Made by a program: the position numbers and the translations under genes. Under the pieces are notes generated by a model. That model made no database searches. It was not told the DNA's origin and saw only the letters and a program-made list of their open reading frames with translations. Positions 20,901 to 30,411 of a DNA stretch of 64,000 nt are shown here, one piece after another. Position 1 is the stretch's first letter, and every line of letters starts with the position of its first letter. Source of the stretch: Varanus komodoensis (lineage: Eukaryota; Chordata; Lepidosauria; Squamata; Varanidae); contig NW_025335418.1 of the NCBI RefSeq assembly GCF_004798865.1, positions 34,101 through 98,100 of the forward strand. The letters are read 5' to 3'.

Positions 20901-23900
20901 CCTTCCTCTGAGGGCCTTCCACCCATCGCTGCTCCGTCTCACCCCCGCAGCCCAATTCCTGATGCAGGGCACAGCCGAGTGCCGCTTCGGTAGGGGCTCC
21001 CCGCCACGCAGGGTGCGCTTCTTGGCCCACTACTTCTACAACCAGCAGGAGATCCTTCACTTCGACAGCGACCTGGGGGCGTTCCTGGCCGTGTTGGAGC
21101 TGGGCCTGCCCGAGGCCCGGAGCTGGAACAGCCGGAAAGACCTCCTGGAGATGTACCAGGCAGAGGTGGACCTCTTCTGCCGGAAGAACCACGAGGCGGT
21201 GAGAGCCATTGTCAGGCAGGGTGAGTGAGTGTCGCGGGGGGGGGGGGGGGGGGGCTTTCTCCATGCCTCCCCCTATGGGCGTCAACTGAACATGCTGGAG
21301 TGCAAGCCCCATCATCCTCAGCCAGGGCAGGGTGGGTCGGGCTGGTCGGCAGCCCCTGCTGCACTTCGAGCAACTCATTTGTCAGGGCGCAGCTGTTCCA
21401 GATCTGAGCCATGATCCGGCGCCACGGAGAAGCAACCAAAGCAGGTGTGCGTGTGTACTGGAAACACACACTTGGGGAGACACACACAGGTATCACAACT
21501 TCACAACTCAGACTCCAAAAGCTGAGGGTCCCCTCCACACTCCCAGGTGGGCAGGAGGATTTCCCTGTAAGTGAAATACTTACTACTAACATACATATTG
21601 TTGGGAAAATTCAGATGGATCCTGGCAGAAAGGGGCTGCTTTTACATGCCTTTGTGCTATAAAATCCCAATGGGGAGGTCATTTGGCCCCTAATTTGTTT
21701 AATTATTCCTTTATTAATTGTACTGATAATCTGTCCTTTTTTACGCATGTAAGGGACCTAAGGGGCTGATATAACCCTCCTCTTCCTCCTCCTCTCTATT
21801 TTATTCTCACATCAACCCTGTGAGGTAGGCTGAGCACGAGCGATTGGCCCAACGTCACCCCAGAGAACTTCACGGCCAACTGCAGATTCGAACCCAGGTC
21901 ACCCAATGCTCTAACCACTAGGCCACGCTGGCTGCTTTCTGGATTTGTCACATCCTTATGCTCCTGTGTGACTGCAGAACTCATGAGCAGGGCTGCTAGA
22001 AGGGGAGAGAGGTGCACAAGCCCCTACAGATCTGCTGATGTCATGAAACTAAGTATTTCTCTCTTTTACGGAGAACTCCTTGGAAATTTTGCAGAAATGA
22101 GGAACTGGGAACTAGCAAGCCACATCAGCTCTGACTCTGTGGTCCTGTTATGACATCTACCTAAGGCAGGTCCTGTTTTCTCCCCCCAGTCCAGCCCACA
22201 GTCACCATCTCCCCCAGCAGGAACGACCCCCTCTCCCCCCGCACCCTGCTGCTCTGCACCGCAGCAGGATTTTATCCCCCGGAGATCGAGGTCCGCTGGC
22301 TGAAGAACGGGCGACGGGCGACGGAGGGGGTCTTCTATGGAGAGGTCCTCCAGAACGGGGACTGGACGTACCAGACGCAGATGATGCTGGAGGACACCCC
22401 CCAGCGCGGAGACGTCTACGCCTGCCAGGTGGAGCACGCCAGCCTGGAGACGCCCATCGCCGTGCAGTGGGGTACGGCCCTCCTCCCCCTTTCCCTCTGT
22501 GGGGGGAACTGTGGGTGGATTGGGGGAAGGAAAGGAGGGGCCTACGGTGGGCAAGGGGAAGGTGGCATCTTTGGAGGAAGCCATGGGCAATATTGAAACA
22601 TAGAAACAGAGCGCGGCAGAAGGGGTCTCCCGGGCCATCTAGTCTGACCCCGGCTCCAGCCGGCTCTGCTCATAGAAACAGAGGAACAGAGAGAGTCAGA
22701 AGGGGTCTCCCGGGCCATCTAGTCTGACCCCGGCTCCAGCCAGCTCTGCTCATAGAAACAAAGAAACAGAGCGAGGCAGAAGGGGCCACCTGGACCATCT
22801 AGTCTGATCCCCGGCTCCAGGTGGCTCCACTCATGACATGCCCACCATGGGTAAGCTGAAGGTCTCCCTCTGGACAGAGATGCCAGCAGTCCCACATCCC
22901 CCCCTTTTTGTTCAGTCTGGAGCTGCGTCCAGCACCCCGCTTGCCTCCTCAGGGTATTCCAGGCTGGAACTGCCCTGCCCGGGAGGGACGGAAACACGAC
23001 CCCAGTCATGCGGGCCTCTCAGACCGGGCCGGGGCCCGAGAGATCAGCTGTGGGGTCCCTCTCCCCATGTGTCGCGCATGGGATGGGCCCGCGTCAGTCC
23101 TGCCAGATGGACCACGCCAGCCTGGAGATCACCGTGCAGTGGGGCAGGGCACAATGGCACCAAGCAGAAGCGGCCAACCTATGGCTTGTGTGCCACAGGG
23201 GGCATGCAGAGCCCTCTCCGCCAGCATGTGAGCCAAGTCGCCCCAGCATCGCCCCAGCAGCCGAGCATCGGATAACAGTGCCCATATGGGCCATGCGCAG
23301 GCTCGGAAAGGAGTAGCGGTGCCAGGCGAAGTCATCATGAGCTGCGACTCGTTAGCCGCGACTCGTCCGAGCTTCTGCATGGCCGGTCAGCGTGCAGCCA
23401 AGGATGGATGGATGGATGGATGGATATTTGCTTGTATTGGCTGTGAGTCGCTTTTTCTAAACTAAAACCTCAATATTCAGGTTTTATTGCAGTGTTGGCA
23501 CTTTGAGACAAATAAATGGGTTTTGGGCTGCAGTTTGGGCACTGGGTCTCTCCAAGGTTTGCCATCACTGGCCTAAAGCCCTGGCCAGCATCGTGCCCAA
23601 GTATTTTGCCCAGCCAAAATATCCGGGCTGCAACCCCTTCTCTGATGCTTGGAGTTTGCAGTCAGGTTCAGGGAGAGTCCTGGTTATGTCTCCCTTTTCT
23701 GCTGGGGCAACTTCATGAGAGGATGCAGAAGTCATCCCTGGTTTGGGCTGAAGGCCCAAAGGTTAATTGGTTGATTAATTAATCAATTAATGAGGCCCCA
23801 TCTGTGAGGGAGTTCAAGGATAGGCTAGAAATGCACATGGTGGGCATGTTATGGGTGGAGCTGGGGGGGTCAGACTAGATGGCCTGGGAGACCCCTTCTG

Positions 23901-24587
23901 ACTTGCTCGGTTTCTATGTTTCTAATTAATTAATTAATTAATTAATTAAAAGCTTTTCCATCCCATACCCTACAGAACGTCTAGGGATGGCTTACAATAA
24001 ATAAATAGAATAGACCAGCCCCACAGCATCCGATCATTAATATTCTAAAGTCTCAACTAAAATCAATTAAACTTTAAAATAATGGGAAAATAAAGAGGTT
24101 TTTGCCTGATGCCAAAAAGAATATAACATCGGTGCCAGGCAAACCTCTCTGGGGAGCGTATTCCAGAGTAGGGGTGCCACTGCAGAGAAGGCCCTTCTCT
24201 GGGTACTCTCCCTCCTGATCTCCTTCAAGGAGGGCTCCCAGAGGGGGGCCTCTGCCTCAGATCTCAAGAGGTGGGAGGGCACATGGGGAAGAAGGCGCTC
24301 CTTCAGGTATCCCGGACCCAAGCTGTTTAGGGCTTTATGGGTATCACCATAAGCATCACCTTAAAGAGCAATGGCTCGAGGCTGATGGACCTGTGTCCTC
24401 ACATGGGGCTACTTCTGTTTCCACAGAACCTTGGACGTCAGCATCTGCCCGGCGTAAAATATGGACAGGGGTCACAGTGGCTCTATTGGGCCTCCTCTTT
24501 GGGGTGCTGGGACTCTACCACTATCTGAAAAGCAAGAACGGTGACGGAAAAGGTTCTTCCTTCTGCAGGGGCTCAAGGGAACTGTAG
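17896..24587 (+). CDS. MHC class II beta chain (4 exons)
   Basis: Exons 17,896-17,986, 20,951-21,220, 22,190-22,471 and 24,427 onward join in phase 1 throughout. Product: signal peptide, beta1 domain, Ig-like beta2 domain, connecting peptide, one membrane span and a short tail. Family role: pairs with a class II alpha chain to present peptides to CD4 T cells. Both disulfide cysteine pairs, beta1 W61 and N82 equivalents and the RFDSD-like motif (HFDSDLG) are kept, as expected for a classical chain. Odd points: the usual NGT glycosylation site of beta1 is replaced by RGS and H81 by K. The end may be a stop reached by reading through exon 4 (24,585-24,587) or a further exon after a donor at 24,541. 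No clear X-Y promoter boxes were seen upstream, and no class II alpha gene is in the window. Confidence 0.88.
18258..18345. repeat. Inverted-repeat MITE-like element
   Basis: 'GGAATGATGGGAACTGTAG...GGCACCAGGTTGGGGAAAGC' matches the half-palindrome of the element at 26,192-26,329. Lies in class II beta intron 1. Confidence 0.4.
18400..18520 (-). mobile_element. SINE body fragment
   Basis: 'ACAACAACCCTGTGAGGTGGGTTAGGCTGAGAG' type sequence, the antisense body of the tRNA-SINE at 26,871-27,124; head missing. Confidence 0.5.
18535..18950 (-). mobile_element. Array of three CR1 3' ends
   Basis: Three antisense CR1 3' ends spaced about 155-160 bp apart, each joined to the next by the linker with CCCCTTTTTT and CTTGTGATCATAGAAAC. 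In class II beta intron 1. Confidence 0.7.
19268..19640 (-). mobile_element. L2-type LINE 3' fragment
   Basis: Antisense L2: tail TTTATTTATTTAGC, UTR, then ORF end ('CTCTCTGGGGAGTTTATTCC', 'GGAGGGCTCCTGGAGCAGG'). In class II beta intron 1. Confidence 0.7.
19780..20205 (+). mobile_element. CR1 3' ends, two in a row
   Basis: Sense CR1 3' ends at 19,780-19,925 and 19,926-20,205. The second encodes [43 protein letters not shown]. In class II beta intron 1. Confidence 0.75.
20400..20560 (-). mobile_element. CR1/L3-like 3' UTR fragment
   Basis: 'CAGACCGCGTGGGTCCATCTCATCTGGGATTCTGTG' and 'CCTACCCATGTTACCCAGCAAG' patterns match the antisense 3' UTR copies at 26,515-26,740 and 29,275-29,460. Confidence 0.4.
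20570..20700 (+). mobile_element. CR1 3' end
   Basis: Sense CR1 3' UTR from GGCTGGACATGCACATGG to the GTTTCTATGTTTC tail. About 250 bp before the beta1 exon. Confidence 0.65.
20951..21220 (+). CDS. MHC class II beta exon 2 (beta1 domain)
   Basis: Exactly 270 bp, the family's standard length, between CCCCCGCAG and GTGAGT. Motifs: AECRF (first cysteine), RVRFLAHYFYNQQE, HFDSDLGAF, ELGLPEARSWNSRKDLLE, and VDLFCRKN (second cysteine). This is the peptide-groove half from the beta chain. Confidence 0.92.
21236..21254. repeat. Poly-G run in class II beta intron 2
   Basis: 19 consecutive G, 15 bases after the start of the exon 2 donor. Length is likely unreliable in the assembly. Confidence 0.9.
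21775..21940 (-). mobile_element. tRNA-derived SINE
   Basis: Antisense SINE: body 'ATCAACCCTGTGAGGTAGGC', B-box complement near 'GATTCGAACCC', and 'GCTCTAACCACTAGGCCACG' head. In class II beta intron 2. Confidence 0.65.
22190..22471 (+). CDS. MHC class II beta exon 3 (beta2 Ig domain)
   Basis: Exactly 282 bp, standard for the family. C1-set Ig motifs: TLLLCTAAGFYPPEIEVRW (first Ig cysteine), NGDWTYQTQMMLE, and DVYACQVEHASLE (second cysteine). Donor GTACGG at 22,472. Confidence 0.93.
22597..22850 (-). mobile_element. Three short CR1 3' ends in tandem
   Basis: Antisense tails at about 22,597, 22,673 and 22,755, each starting CATAGAAACA and running through 'GGTCTCCCGGGCCATCTAG', and nearly identical to each other. 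In class II beta intron 3. Confidence 0.7.
22930..23146 (+). pseudogene. Decayed MHC class II beta2 exon
   Basis: The last 50 bases (about 23,097-23,146) match the end of exon 3 closely: CCTGCCAGATGGACCACGCC against CCTGCCAGGTGGAGCACGCC, then AGCCTGGAGA and, after a 9-base deletion, CCGTGCAGTGGGG. The upstream part is poorly preserved but a GYSRLE stretch near 22,952 stands where GFYPPEIE would be, about 195 bp before the end as expected (about 207). It lies in intron 3 of the intact gene. A relic of a tandem exon or gene duplication; the 3' part is well supported, the 5' limit is a guess. Confidence 0.55.
23402..23425. repeat. (GGAT)n microsatellite
   Basis: Six GGAT units. Confidence 0.85.
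23790..23925 (+). mobile_element. CR1 3' end
   Basis: Sense CR1 3' end: 'AGGCCCCATCTGTGAGGGAG' through 'TCAGACTAGATGGCCTGGGAG' to the TTTCTATGTTTCTA tail. In class II beta intron 3. Confidence 0.65.
23926..24345 (-). mobile_element. L2-type LINE 3' fragment with (TTAA)n tail
   Basis: TTAA repeats (23,926-23,950) form the antisense tail. The minus strand then encodes GPGYLKERLLPHVPSHLLRS, REPSLKEIRRES, RRAFSAVAPLLWNTLPREV. Ends 80 bp before class II beta exon 4. Confidence 0.75.
24427..24587 (+). CDS. MHC class II beta exon 4 (connecting peptide, membrane span)
   Basis: Begins after TTCCACAG. Encodes EPWTSASARRKIWTG, then the span VTVALLGLLFGVLGLYHYL and KSKNG. A donor at 24,541 (GTGACG) would make it 114 bp, like the isolated exon on -; without splicing the frame runs 15 codons further to TAG at 24,585-24,587. 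Which is used cannot be told from sequence alone. Confidence 0.82.
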
Positions 24588-25020
24588 CCCCCTCTTCAGA
24601 CAGCAGCTCTGGACCTTCCAGATTAGAGACCACCATGAGGGCCATGATGGGCTGTCCTTGAAGAGAATTTGGGAGCTGTGGCTGGCACAGGATAATGCAC
24701 TGGAAGTACTTGTTGGGCAACGAGTTGGGACCATCGTCTTCCTCTTCTGTCTCATCTCTACTAGATGACTGTTTGTTTCTGAGCCAAGTCCAGGCATGGG
24801 CTTTGGGCTGTGAAGGACTTCATGGTTTGGGACATAATCTGAAGGTTCACCTTCACCTGCTATAGCTCTGGGCTAGGTGTCCGCCAGCAAGAACCATCAG
24901 GTTGACGGGCATGAGGGAGCTGTAGAACTATCAGAAGGTGCGTGCTTTCCCTTTTGGAGGACTCTTCCAGAAGAAGAGGTATTGCCATACTCTAAATGGT
25001 GAAGCTTTAGTGGAGTCCCC

Positions 25021-25026
25021 ATTAAA
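25021..25026 (+). terminator. Possible poly(A) signal for class II beta
   Basis: ATTAAA about 430 bp after the read-through stop and just before the BovB copy at 25,070. Plausible 3' UTR end, not proven. Confidence 0.25.
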
Positions 25027-25069
25027 TTTGTGGGTGCGTAATGTAGCTTCGTAATGTAGCTCGGTATCT

Positions 25070-25475
25070 ATCTGGCCTTCTAGAGATCAACCCTGCCTGC
25101 TCTCTAGAAGGACAGATCCTGAAGATGGAGCTCAATGGAGATCAAGCTAGTCAATCTTAGATCAAACCGGTCAGTCCTAGAGGAGATCAACTCTGACTGC
25201 TCTTTAGAAGGCCAGATCCTGAAGATGAAACTCAAATTCTTTGGCCATCTAATGAGAAGGAAGGACTCCCTGGAGAAGAGCCTAATGCTGGGAACAATAG
25301 ATGGCAAAAGAAGAAAGGGACGGCAGAGGATGGGGTGGCTGGCTGGAGTCAGTGAAGCAGTAGGCATGAGCTTGGGTGGACTCTGGGGGATGGTGGAGGA
25401 CAGGAAGGCCTGGAGGAGTGTTGTCCATGGGGTCGCGATGGGTCGGACAAGACTTCACAACTAACAACAACAACG
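25070..25475 (+). mobile_element. BovB (RTE) LINE 3' end
   Basis: Encodes EEINSDCSLEGQILKMKLKF, FGHLMRRKDSLEKSLMLGTI, WLAGVSEAVGMSLGGLWGMV and VVHGVAMGRTRLHN. It carries the same partial repeat of the LEEIN region as the copy at 10,245-10,665. Confidence 0.85.
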
Positions 25476-26190
25476 ACGATGATGTAGCTTAAACATGTGA
25501 TTTTATGCACGTCCGTCTAAATCCTAAAATCTCAGCATTCCTTAGCCAATGTGTGAGGAATTTTTGCACACTGCGTATTTTAAACTGTTGAAAGCCACCC
25601 AGAGAGCTTCGGCGATTTGCACACATGACTGGCTGCAAAATTGGGCAATGGCTCTTTAAGAAATAGAAAGCTCTTTAGAGAGTAACTCTCGGTCCAGATT
25701 TGCCAGTAAAATCTCCGGAGGCCTCTGCCTGTTGCTGAGACAACAACACTTCCAGCGCGAGTTCCAGCGAGCATAGACCTCTTCATAGTCCTGAAAGGCC
25801 TGGCTATCCAGCCTAGTTGGATGTCTGCCTCACTCCTCTAGTAAGTGCGACTGCTTCAGGTAGATTGCTCTGGGAAGGTGGAGCTCATCTAGGACATGTG
25901 CACGCTTGCCTTTCTCTGTAAAGAACAGGGAAGTGCCGTGGGGCAGAATGAAAATGTGTGTGTGGCGGATATTTCAAGGGACACCACGAATCTTGGCTAT
26001 CCTCTGACTCTAGTAACATTCCTTCAAGGCCCAGAAAGAAAAGATGAGATACACAATCCCCTTTTTAGCCAAAGAAATTAACATGCAGGCAGAGAATTAA
26101 TCACAACAACAACAAGCACCAGACATAGGAAGGCCTGCAAAAAACCTAAACTGATGCTTTGCATCTGCCTTCACTGCAAAAGAGGCAGGC
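25476..26190. other. No gene recognised
   Basis: No coding region recognised; 25,560-25,630 contains a faint L2-like 3' UTR ('GTTGAAAGCCACCCAGAGAGC'). Confidence 0.45.
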
Positions 26191-26191
26191 C

Positions 26192-26329
26192 AGCCTTCCC
26201 CAACCTAGTGGCTTTAAGAGGCATTAGGACCACAACTCCAAGAATTCCCAGCCAGCAGGGCCATTGACTGGGCATTCTGGGTGTTGCAGTCCAAACGTGA
26301 CTGGAAGGCCCATGGCTGGGGAAGGCTGA
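26192..26329. mobile_element. Short inverted-repeat (MITE-like) element
   Basis: CAGCCTTCCCCAACC at the left is the near-perfect complement of GGGGAAGGCTG at the right, and the interior (CAACTCCAAGAATTCCCAGC ... GGGCATTCTGGGTGTTGCAG) is also self-complementary. No coding. Degraded relatives lie at 16,790, 18,258, 48,115 and 52,962. Confidence 0.6.
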
Positions 26330-26514
26330 TACACACAATGGACCTGCAATGACGAACTCAGGAGGGGAATCTAAAGAAGTGAGACAAACATCGGTGCCAA
26401 GAAAGGAGGAGAGTTTCAGTGCAGAGATACAAATTCTCTCTCCTAGTCCCCACAATCCCACCAGAGGCCCTGTCTGAACCAGGCAAACGGGGCATTGATG
26501 AATCACGCAATCCA

Positions 26515-26740
26515 AGAATAGCTGTGCCGGATCAGGTTATCTAGCCCAGCATCCTGTCCACACAGTGACCAAACACAGCAGCACAATGGAACCACCCAGG
26601 GATTCCGCCTCTAAAACCAGAGGCAGCCTAGAACTATGAGGACTAGCAGCACTGGCAGGCTGCTGCTCCAGGAACTAGTCCAGAACCCTTGCAAAGCCAT
26701 CCGAATGGTGGCAGTGGGGAGGGCAGGGCAGGACCCTTGG
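26515..26740 (-). mobile_element. CR1/L3-like LINE 3' UTR fragment
   Basis: 'GGATCAGGTTATCTAGCCCAGCATCCTGT' type sequence and 'AGTCCAGAACCCTTGCAAAGCCATCC'; the second half recurs at 49,225-49,315. The next 50 bp (to 26,790) are a CR1 internal scrap ('CTCTTGACCACCGCATCACACGGCTG'). Confidence 0.45.
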
Positions 26741-26791
26741 GTGCCGTTCACCCTCTTGACCACCGCATCACACGGCTGACTCATGTTCACA

Positions 26792-27560
26792 TGACTCCAG
26801 TTCTCCATCAGCTTCACTGGCTTCCCATTGAAGTCCAGGCCCAATTCAAGGTGTTGGTGATGACCTATAAAGGCGAGTCAGTGTGGTGTAGTGGTTAAGA
26901 GCATGGGACTGGGACTCAGAGGATCCGGGTTCTAGTCCCCGCTCAGGCACGGAGCCAACTGGGTGACTTTGGGCCAGTCACAGACTCTCAGCCCAACCTA
27001 CCTCACAGGGTTGTTGTTGTGGGGATAAAATGGAGGAGGAGAATGATGTAAGCTGCCTTGACCCCTTTGTAGGAAAAAGGCAGGATATAAATCCAAAAAT
27101 AAAAAATAAAAGTAAATAAATAAATAAACGGCTTGGGTCCTGGTTACCTGAAGGAGCGCTTACATCCATATATGCCCGCCCGCCCCTTGAGATCTGCGGG
27201 AGAGGCCCTTCTCCGGGAACCCTCTGTGAAAGAAATTAGGAGGGTAGGTACTCGGAGGAGGGCTTTCTCTGCGGTGGCGCCCAATCTATGGAATGTGCTC
27301 CCCAGAGAGGTCCGCCTGGCACCGTCGTTACTGTTTTTTCGGCGCCAGGCGAAGACCTTTTTATTTAAGCGGCATTTTAATTGTTAATATTATTGGATTT
27401 TATCTGGCCAGGGCGGCTTATTTTTTATTGGTATTTTTGCATTTTAACTTAATGTTTGTATTTTTAATTTAATGTTATAATTATTTTTTAACTTAGCGTT
27501 GTAAGCCGCCCCGAGGCTTCGGCGAATGGGGCGGCATAAAAATGTTTTAATAAATAAATA
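26792..27560 (+). mobile_element. L2-type LINE 3' end split by a SINE
   Basis: First part 26,792-26,870 encodes HQLHWLPIEVQAQFKVLVMTY; the second, 27,125-27,560, continues GLGPGYLKERLHPYMPARPL..., RRAFSAVAPNLWNVLPREV, FLFKRHFN and the UTR ending 'GGGGCGGCATAAAAATG' with a TAAATAAATAAA tail. The halves join at the 'ACCTATAAAG...CGGCTTGGG' position of intact L2 copies. Confidence 0.8.
26871..27124 (+). mobile_element. tRNA-derived SINE, full length
   Basis: A box TAGTGGTTAAG at 26,889-26,899, B box GGTTCTAGTCC at 26,928-26,938, body with 'CTCACAGGGTTGTTGTTGTGGGG', and an A-rich TAAATAAATAAA tail. Best-preserved SINE in the window, inserted into L2. Confidence 0.8.
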
Positions 27561-27574
27561 AATAAATAAATGTT

Positions 27575-27740
27575 TAGTCTGCCATCGACTAGCATCCCAA
27601 GATCCCTTTCACAAGTACTGCTCTCCAGACTCTTGTCCCCTAACCTGGACTTATGACACCTATTCCTATGCCCCAAGTGCAAGACCTTGCACTTATCCAC
27701 ATTGAACGCCATCCTGTTGTCTCCTGCCCACTCCCATTAC
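27575..27740 (-). mobile_element. CR1 internal fragment
   Basis: Minus strand encodes MAFNVDKCKVLHLGHRNRCH and SLESSTCERDLGMLVDGRLN. Both ends missing. Confidence 0.7.
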
Positions 27741-27784
27741 TTGTGTATACCCCTGCCTCTTTTCCTTCCCAGAAACTCAAGGCA

Positions 27785-27955
27785 GTTTCAATAGTTCGCC
27801 TCCACTCGTTTTACAGAAACAACCCTGCGAGGTAGGCTGGGCTGAGAGTCTGCGACTGGCCCAAAGTCAGGCAGCTGGTTCCATGGCTGAGCGGGGGTCC
27901 TTGACCCCGGATCTCCATCCTGCCCTCTCAGCCGCAACAGCACATTGGCTCTCAG
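27785..27955 (-). mobile_element. SINE, degraded
   Basis: 'ACAACCCTGCGAGGTAGGCTGGGCTGAGAG' and 'GGCCCAAAGTCAGGCAGCTGG' antisense SINE body; head decayed. Confidence 0.55.
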
Positions 27956-27989
27956 TGGTGTGTTAGCCCCAGGGGTTGATGCTGGCTGG

Positions 27990-30360
27990 GAATTCTTCAT
28001 TGCCCCTGCGGGAAGCACCGTTTTCCTCCTCCACCCGCTCTCCCTTTCCTCGCGCGCTGTGCACTGCAAACCGCTTCCGATCCTCTGCAAATTTCGCAAA
28101 GGAAACAGCTGCGCAAAGTTGCAGCTGTTGCAGGTCCATCAGACCGCGTTCGCCTCCCTCTCAAGCCGCATCCTGCCTTCTCGGCCCTCCACCAGCAGCG
28201 GGGATCCACAAAACATTCATCCGGAGCCTCGCTTTCGGCGGCGCAAGAATTCGGCGCAGCGCCCGCCCCATTGAGCACCCATGTCCTAATGGCAACCAGT
28301 CGGAAGATGCACGTTCACATTCCCAGCCGCACAAAGTCTTATTTCCCAATGCATGTGTATTTTTTTTACAATTGCACAAAACGTGTCGCGCTGCACATCA
28401 GAATAAAGCCGGGGCCTGGGCTGGGGCGGGGGCATCTGGCCTGGCTTATGGGGGCGGATCTGGCCTGGGTTGGGGGGGGGGGCACCATCTGGCCGGGGGG
28501 GGGGGAACCGGGCTGGGGGGGGGGGGGGGGGGGGGGGGGCGGATCTGCCCTGCAGGCCTTTTGAACCTCGCACGTTTGTTGCAAAAGAAAAATGGGAGGA
28601 TTCAGTTCCAGGCCCCCTCCTCTCCTTCCCCAAGTGGCATTGCATCCCCCCTCCCCCCCGTTCCTCGAAGGCTCCGGACACTCACCGGATCTTCTGGGGA
28701 GGGGGGCAAAGTCAGCCCGGAGATCAAAGACTCCATTCCCGGGGCGGGGAGAGTCCCGGAAGTGATCGATGCCGAGCGTGTTCGCTCTAACCTTTCTAGG
28801 AGTCTAGACTCTGTTCCTTCTCGACCGCGCCTTCCCCAACCGGGCGCCCTGCGGGGGTCTACAGCTACAAATTTCACCATCCCCTCCCAGCGTGGGGCTG
28901 ATGGGAGCTGCAGGCCCGCAGATTTCGTGGGCGTCGGGTTGGAGGAGGGTGCTGCGGTCCATCACCTTGGGGAACAGAGAAATAAACGTGGGGGGGGGGC
29001 GAAGTTTCCCCGAGCCTCTCTTAAAAGGATCAGGGAATTGTGTGTGGGGGGGGTCTCCTTTTCGGGAATGGGCTCCCCTACAGGGGACTGTCCAGAGCCG
29101 AAAGGCTGGTGCGTTGCTCTTCCTTTCCTGTCTGGTGCGTGTGATCCTCTTGTTGTGCACCCCCACCCCCCGGGAAAAAAAAAAAAACCTCCATTTGATG
29201 AAGCGTGCTGTGTAGCCCACGAGAGTTGCATTCCTGACCATATTAGCCTATTGGATAAAAGAAGAAGAGCAGGAGAGGAGTGCTGGATCAGACCCAGGGA
29301 CTGCCCTCCCCCCCCCTCCCCCAGCGGGATCCTACAGGCAGGATAGGAACGCAGAAACATATCAGAATCCTCCCGCCCATGTTCCCCAGCAAGCAGTGTG
29401 CGCAGGCATTGCGTCTCTAATACAAGAAGGCACGGAGCCATGAGGACTAGTAGTATGCATTTCCCCAACGTCGTTCAAAGCCATGGGGGGGGGCGGTGGA
29501 CTGGCGCGATGGGGGCGAGGAGAGGATCATGGCTCCATTTCCACCTTCTGGGCAAGCCTTGACCATCCGTTTGCCCCCCCCCCCGCCCCTTGCTCGATGA
29601 AGAGATCTGCAGATCCCCGAACCTTGCACATTTTATTCTGGCTTCGTGGCAGGCCTAATGAACGCTTTACTCAAAAATGCGTTTGCTTTGCATCTGTTTC
29701 TTCGTTTCTCCCCAGTAGCAGATCAGACAGTTTGCAGGTCGGGAGTGGGGAGGATCCAGGGGTCCCCCCCCCCCATCCGCATGAATGTCCATGGAGGACA
29801 GAGGGGGGCTAAATTTCTCGGCTTATATCCCCCTCCCTGCAGTCACGCGCCAGTAGCGCGAGTGGAGGGGAGACCGCCCCTCCCGATCCCGCTGGCTGGG
29901 GATCATGGGAGTTGCAATCCGGCCGTCCGATTTAAGACTGGAGAAGCTGCACTCCAAGGGTTAAAGCCATTGCTCGCTTTCCTAGAGAGGCAGCGGGGAG
30001 GTTTCACTTCCTCTCCATTTGGGAATCGGGTGAGTGCAATGGAAGATCGGGGGATGGGGTGATTTCTGCAGGGCGGGTGGCTCCCTAATTGTGGGGGGGC
30101 TGGGGTGGTTCCGTGGTGGAAGAGCCTTCCTCCGCATGCAGGGAGGCCCGGCTCAAAAGCGCAGGACCCGCCCGCCACCACTGCCACCGTCCCCGCTTCC
30201 GTCCTCCGCGCGGGGGCAGGAGACTGGGGACCGGCAAGTGGAGGAGTGAAGGGAGGGGCGAAGCTGCCTGCGGGGCTAGCGCTGCTGCGTGGACGGAGGT
30301 CCCTGCGGAGCCGGAGGCGGGACGTGGCCGGCGGAGCAGGCTAACCCCCGGGGACTTCGA
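27990..30360. promoter_or_regulatory. GC/CpG-rich block, candidate promoter region
   Basis: The most CpG-rich stretch of the window, with long G runs (28,472-28,541). Near its end a consensus donor (CGG|GTGAGT) at 30,030 follows 'CACTTCCTCTCCATTTGGG', which could be a non-coding first exon of the zinc-finger gene downstream on +. Long open frames here come from base composition. Promoter role is inference. Confidence 0.3.
29275..29460 (-). mobile_element. CR1/L3-like 3' UTR fragment
   Basis: 'TGCTGGATCAGACCCAGGGACTG', 'CCGCCCATGTTCCCCAGCAAGC' and 'GAGCCATGAGGACTAGTAG' match the family at 26,515-26,740. Confidence 0.45.
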
Positions 30361-30411
30361 GCCACGATCTGCTGGCTGCGCCGGGCTGGGGAAGCTCCCT
30401 GCCTCTTGGCT

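Noticed and set aside
23503-23718. Stretch reading CHHWPKAL, resembling the SCAN motif CHHWLKP
   Set aside because: Similarity limited to a few residues with no other SCAN motif around it.
27976-29346. 456-codon open frame on + in the CpG-rich block
   Set aside because: Runs through poly-G tracts and low-complexity glycine stretches, resembles no family, and overlapping open frames exist on both strands; explained by GC content.
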